This document shows positions 4,762 to 6,378 of a DNA stretch of 6,378 nucleotides, piece after piece. The translations under genes were made by a program, and so were the position numbers. This DNA comes from Acidobacteriaceae bacterium (lineage in GTDB: Bacteria; Acidobacteriota; Terriglobia; Terriglobales; Acidobacteriaceae): positions 540 through 6,917 of the forward strand of contig PLYW01000140.1 in the NCBI GenBank assembly GCA_003151875.1, given 5' to 3'. Each line of letters begins with the position of its first letter. The stretch's first letter is position 1. The notes below the pieces were generated by a model. That model was not told the origin of the DNA. It searched no databases and was given only the letters and a program-made list of their open reading frames with translations.

Positions 4762-6051
4762 GTGGGGCTGTTGGGAGCTAAAACGGAAATTCCGGTCAAA
4801 TTGAGAGAGTTCTGTCACACCCACTTTGGATCCCCGGCTTCTGGTGTTCGGCTGGTGCCCATGGAAGGTATGCGGGGGTTTGCCGCGCTGCTGGTGTTTT
4901 TTGTTCATTTCGACAGCCTATTTCGACCTTACTCCCGGGCGAGATCTTTCGCCTCCTCATTCGCGGACGTCGCGGGTAGCCTTGGACATACAGGAGTTGA
5001 TTTGTTTTTCGTCCTGAGCGGCTTCCTGATATACGGGATATTGATCAAAAAGCATCCGAGCACAAAAGCGTTCATTTTGCGGAGACTACGACGGCTCTAC
5101 CCTGTATTCTTGGTGGTTCTTGGTTTGTATTTGGTGTTGTCTATCGTCTTCCCGAGCCACTCGAAACTACCACACTCGTTGTCGCAGGCTCTGATTTTGA
5201 TCGGTGCGAATCTGCTGATGTTGCCAGGCATGACAAGCATCACTGCCATCATCACGGTTGCGTGGTCTCTGAGCTATGAGTAGTTTTTTTACCTGACACT
5301 TCCTCTGGTGATTGCGGTGTTTGGGCTTCGGCGCTGGAATCCATGGCATCGGGTTGCGTTCTTTCTCTTTCTCGTTCTCGCCAAATATGTCTTGTGGTCG
5401 TGGGGTATGTCTGGGCACATTCGAGCGATTCTGTTCGGCGCAGGAATCATCTTGTGGGAGTTCGTGGAACAAGGAATTCCACGCTTTTTGAATCGCTGGA
5501 CAGAATATGTGGTGGCTGTGGCGTTCGTTGTGAATATGTTGGCAATCGGATTGATTGGCGCGAAGCACGGGGAGACAATCCTGGTCCTCTCCAAGGTCCC
5601 TCATTTCTACACGCCATCGCTTTTTGTTTCACTGCTGCTTTTCACTCTGTATGCCACGTTCTTTAATGGTTTCCTGAGCAGAGCGTTTTCTTGGGATTAT
5701 CTTCGCTGGATGGGAAATATCAGCTATTCCTATTACCTGATCCACGGACTTGCCTTGCAAGGTGTGAAATTGGTTGTAAACCATTTCTTCCCACCGGCGG
5801 AGTATTCGGCGCTCTTCGATGTGTTTCTCCTCGTGGTGTGCATCTCGTTCACGGTCCTGTGCGGGGCGCTGGTGTTCCTTTTTGTCGAGAAGCCCCTGTC
5901 ATGGACTACACGTGGACATGATCCACTGGATCGTTTATCTCACCACGGTGTCCCGAGCGCCGCCGAGTTACACACAACGTCAATAGATGGACGGGTGGAG
6001 GAACCAGACGGAACTCCGGCAGCAATGCATCACTTCTCCACACCGGCGTAA
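4762..6051 (+). pseudogene. Acyltransferase-3 (OafA/YrhL-type) membrane protein, interrupted by an in-frame TAG
   Basis: A polytopic membrane O-acyltransferase of the acyltransferase-3 family, which adds acetyl or other acyl groups to surface sugars, lipids or antibiotics. The first part (173 residues) has PMEGMRGFAALLVFFVHF with the conserved His49 in the first membrane segment, then HTGVDLFFVLSGFLIYG (76-92), the basic RRLRRLYP turn (107-114) and WSLSYE (168-173). TAG at 5281-5283 follows, and the same frame resumes at once with FFYLTLPLVIAVFGL and continues to TAA at 6049. The second part has FGAGIILWEF, then MGNISYSYYLIHGLAL and FVEKPLS, all characteristic of the family's C-terminal half. 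About 10-11 membrane segments are visible in total. Overall length (about 429 codons) is normal and there is no frameshift, so a single substitution explains the break. It may be a recent pseudogene or a sequencing error. A poor restart (GTG 5308) exists. Substrate unknown. Confidence 0.82.
5281..5283 (+). other. Premature amber codon in the acyltransferase
   Basis: TAG falls exactly between WSLSYE and FFYL, the best conserved motif of the family. Relatives commonly have Trp or Glu or another residue at that place. TGG to TAG or GAG to TAG would each need one base change. It is followed by seven T residues (5284-5290) that encode the conserved FF pair. Confidence 0.85.
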
Positions 6052-6069
6052 CGCTCGCCCGCAATACTT

Positions 6070-6094
6070 CCTGCTGAGGTTCTCCTGCAGCGGG
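6070..6094 (+). terminator. Hairpin terminator candidate after the acyltransferase
   Basis: CCTGCTG (6070-6076) pairs with CAGCGGG (6088-6094) through 7 bp with one G-U wobble. Inside, AGG/CCT adds 3 bp around a TTCT loop, with one bulged G. It begins 18 bases after the stop and is followed by a partly T-rich stretch (CATGTTTAGCTTCTT). A moderate-quality intrinsic terminator is likely. Confidence 0.45.
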
Positions 6095-6115
6095 CATGTT
6101 TAGCTTCTTAAGTCC

Positions 6116-6338
6116 CTAAACTAATCCGCCCTTAAAGCGCGAGAGAAACCCGACCTGCCCCAAAAGCCCAAGACCTACATGCTCCAAGGTGTCACAAAAT
6201 CCAGCGTACAGATCAAACATGAAAGGATTTTCCGCTTAAGTACATGGGTGCGCGGATATTCATCGGGATGTCGTACCAAGTCTGGGCTGAGTGGGAATGC
6301 GCATTCAAATAGAGTTGATAACGCAACCTCTTTGGCAT
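6116..6338 (-). pseudogene. Possible frameshifted small gene of unknown function
   Basis: Two minus-strand frames lie end to end. The first starts at ATG 6338 with a GGGG-type ribosome site 6 nt before it. It reads MPKRLRYQLYLNAHSHSAQT and continues WYDIPMNIRAPMYLSGKSFHV to TGA at 6213, 41 residues. The second (ATG 6220 to TAG 6116, 34 residues) reads MFDLYAGFCDTLEHVGLG and continues LLGQVGFLSRFKGGLV. Removing one A from the AAAA run at about 6226-6229 would join them as ...MYLSGNPFMFDLYAG..., about 73 residues. I do not recognise the family. Both halves have protein-like composition, but the frames are short enough to arise by chance. It could be a decayed gene, a sequencing error or noise. 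Confidence 0.25.
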
Positions 6339-6378
6339 CGCACACCCCGACCGCTAGGCGTTCGGCTCGTCGAAGAGG

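Larger units (their letters stand above)
6052..6378. other. 327-base tail without a confirmed gene
   Basis: After the acyltransferase stop the + strand has no usable frame. The stretch contains a terminator-like hairpin (6070-6094), a small inverted pair TTTAG (6099-6103) / CTAAA (6116-6120), and two short minus-strand frames that may be one broken gene (6116-6338). The last 40 bases show nothing recognisable. Confidence 0.5.

Noticed and set aside
5281..5283. Amber codon as programmed recoding (pyrrolysine or similar)
   Set aside because: No recoding element, tRNA or pathway gene is visible, and a single nonsense substitution or error is far simpler.
6175..6378. 67-codon minus-strand frame open to the window edge (ending IC-TLDFVTPWSM)
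   Set aside because: No start codon is within the window, the peptide is unfamiliar, and it overlaps in another frame the more protein-like pair at 6116-6338. A run of this length without a stop is not rare by chance.
1..6378. CRISPR array, complete insertion sequence, or long direct repeats
   Set aside because: No regularly spaced repeats, transposase frames or terminal inverted repeats were found on reading the window. No second copy of the tRNA 3' end was seen either.

Overview
The window looks like a chromosomal segment of a soil-type, moderately GC-rich bacterium, most likely an Acidobacteriota member. This rests on three things: a polyphosphate-glucokinase-like ROK kinase next to a short NAD-type 6-phosphogluconate dehydrogenase, a secreted aryl-sulfate sulfotransferase with Ig-like N-terminal domains, and the general protein style. 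The taxonomic call is inference, because no rRNA or other marker gene is present.

Left part (1-2200) is carbon metabolism on the + strand: a ROK-family sugar kinase (169-966), then 64 bases later a decarboxylating 6-phosphogluconate dehydrogenase (gnd, 1031-2050). Together they fit sugar phosphorylation feeding the oxidative pentose phosphate route. The kinase's last 40 or so residues look out of frame compared with the alternative +1 reading.

Middle part (2198-4072) is one minus-strand gene, convergent with gnd, for a secreted arylsulfotransferase-family beta-propeller enzyme. A long perfect inverted repeat sits between the two convergent stops. The start is best placed at a GTG at 4072, behind a strong GGGAGG. 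Its upstream region (4073-4377) holds a candidate -10 box and a 12-bp GGAAACGTTTCC palindrome that looks like a LacI-family operator.

Right part (4378-6378) is tRNA-Arg(CCT) followed by what looks like a worn accessory segment. Directly behind the tRNA, on the opposite strand, is the C-terminal stump of a tyrosine recombinase, the usual arrangement for an element integrated at a tRNA 3' end. Next is a full-length acyltransferase-3 membrane protein broken by one in-frame TAG inside its most conserved motif (WSLSYE-stop-FFYL). The last 327 bases hold a likely hairpin terminator and two short minus-strand frames that would join into a peptide of about 73 residues if one base of an A-run were removed. 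Three successive broken reading frames beside a tRNA suggest the remains of an old integration.

No CRISPR array, complete insertion sequence, riboswitch or clearly new multi-gene system was found.
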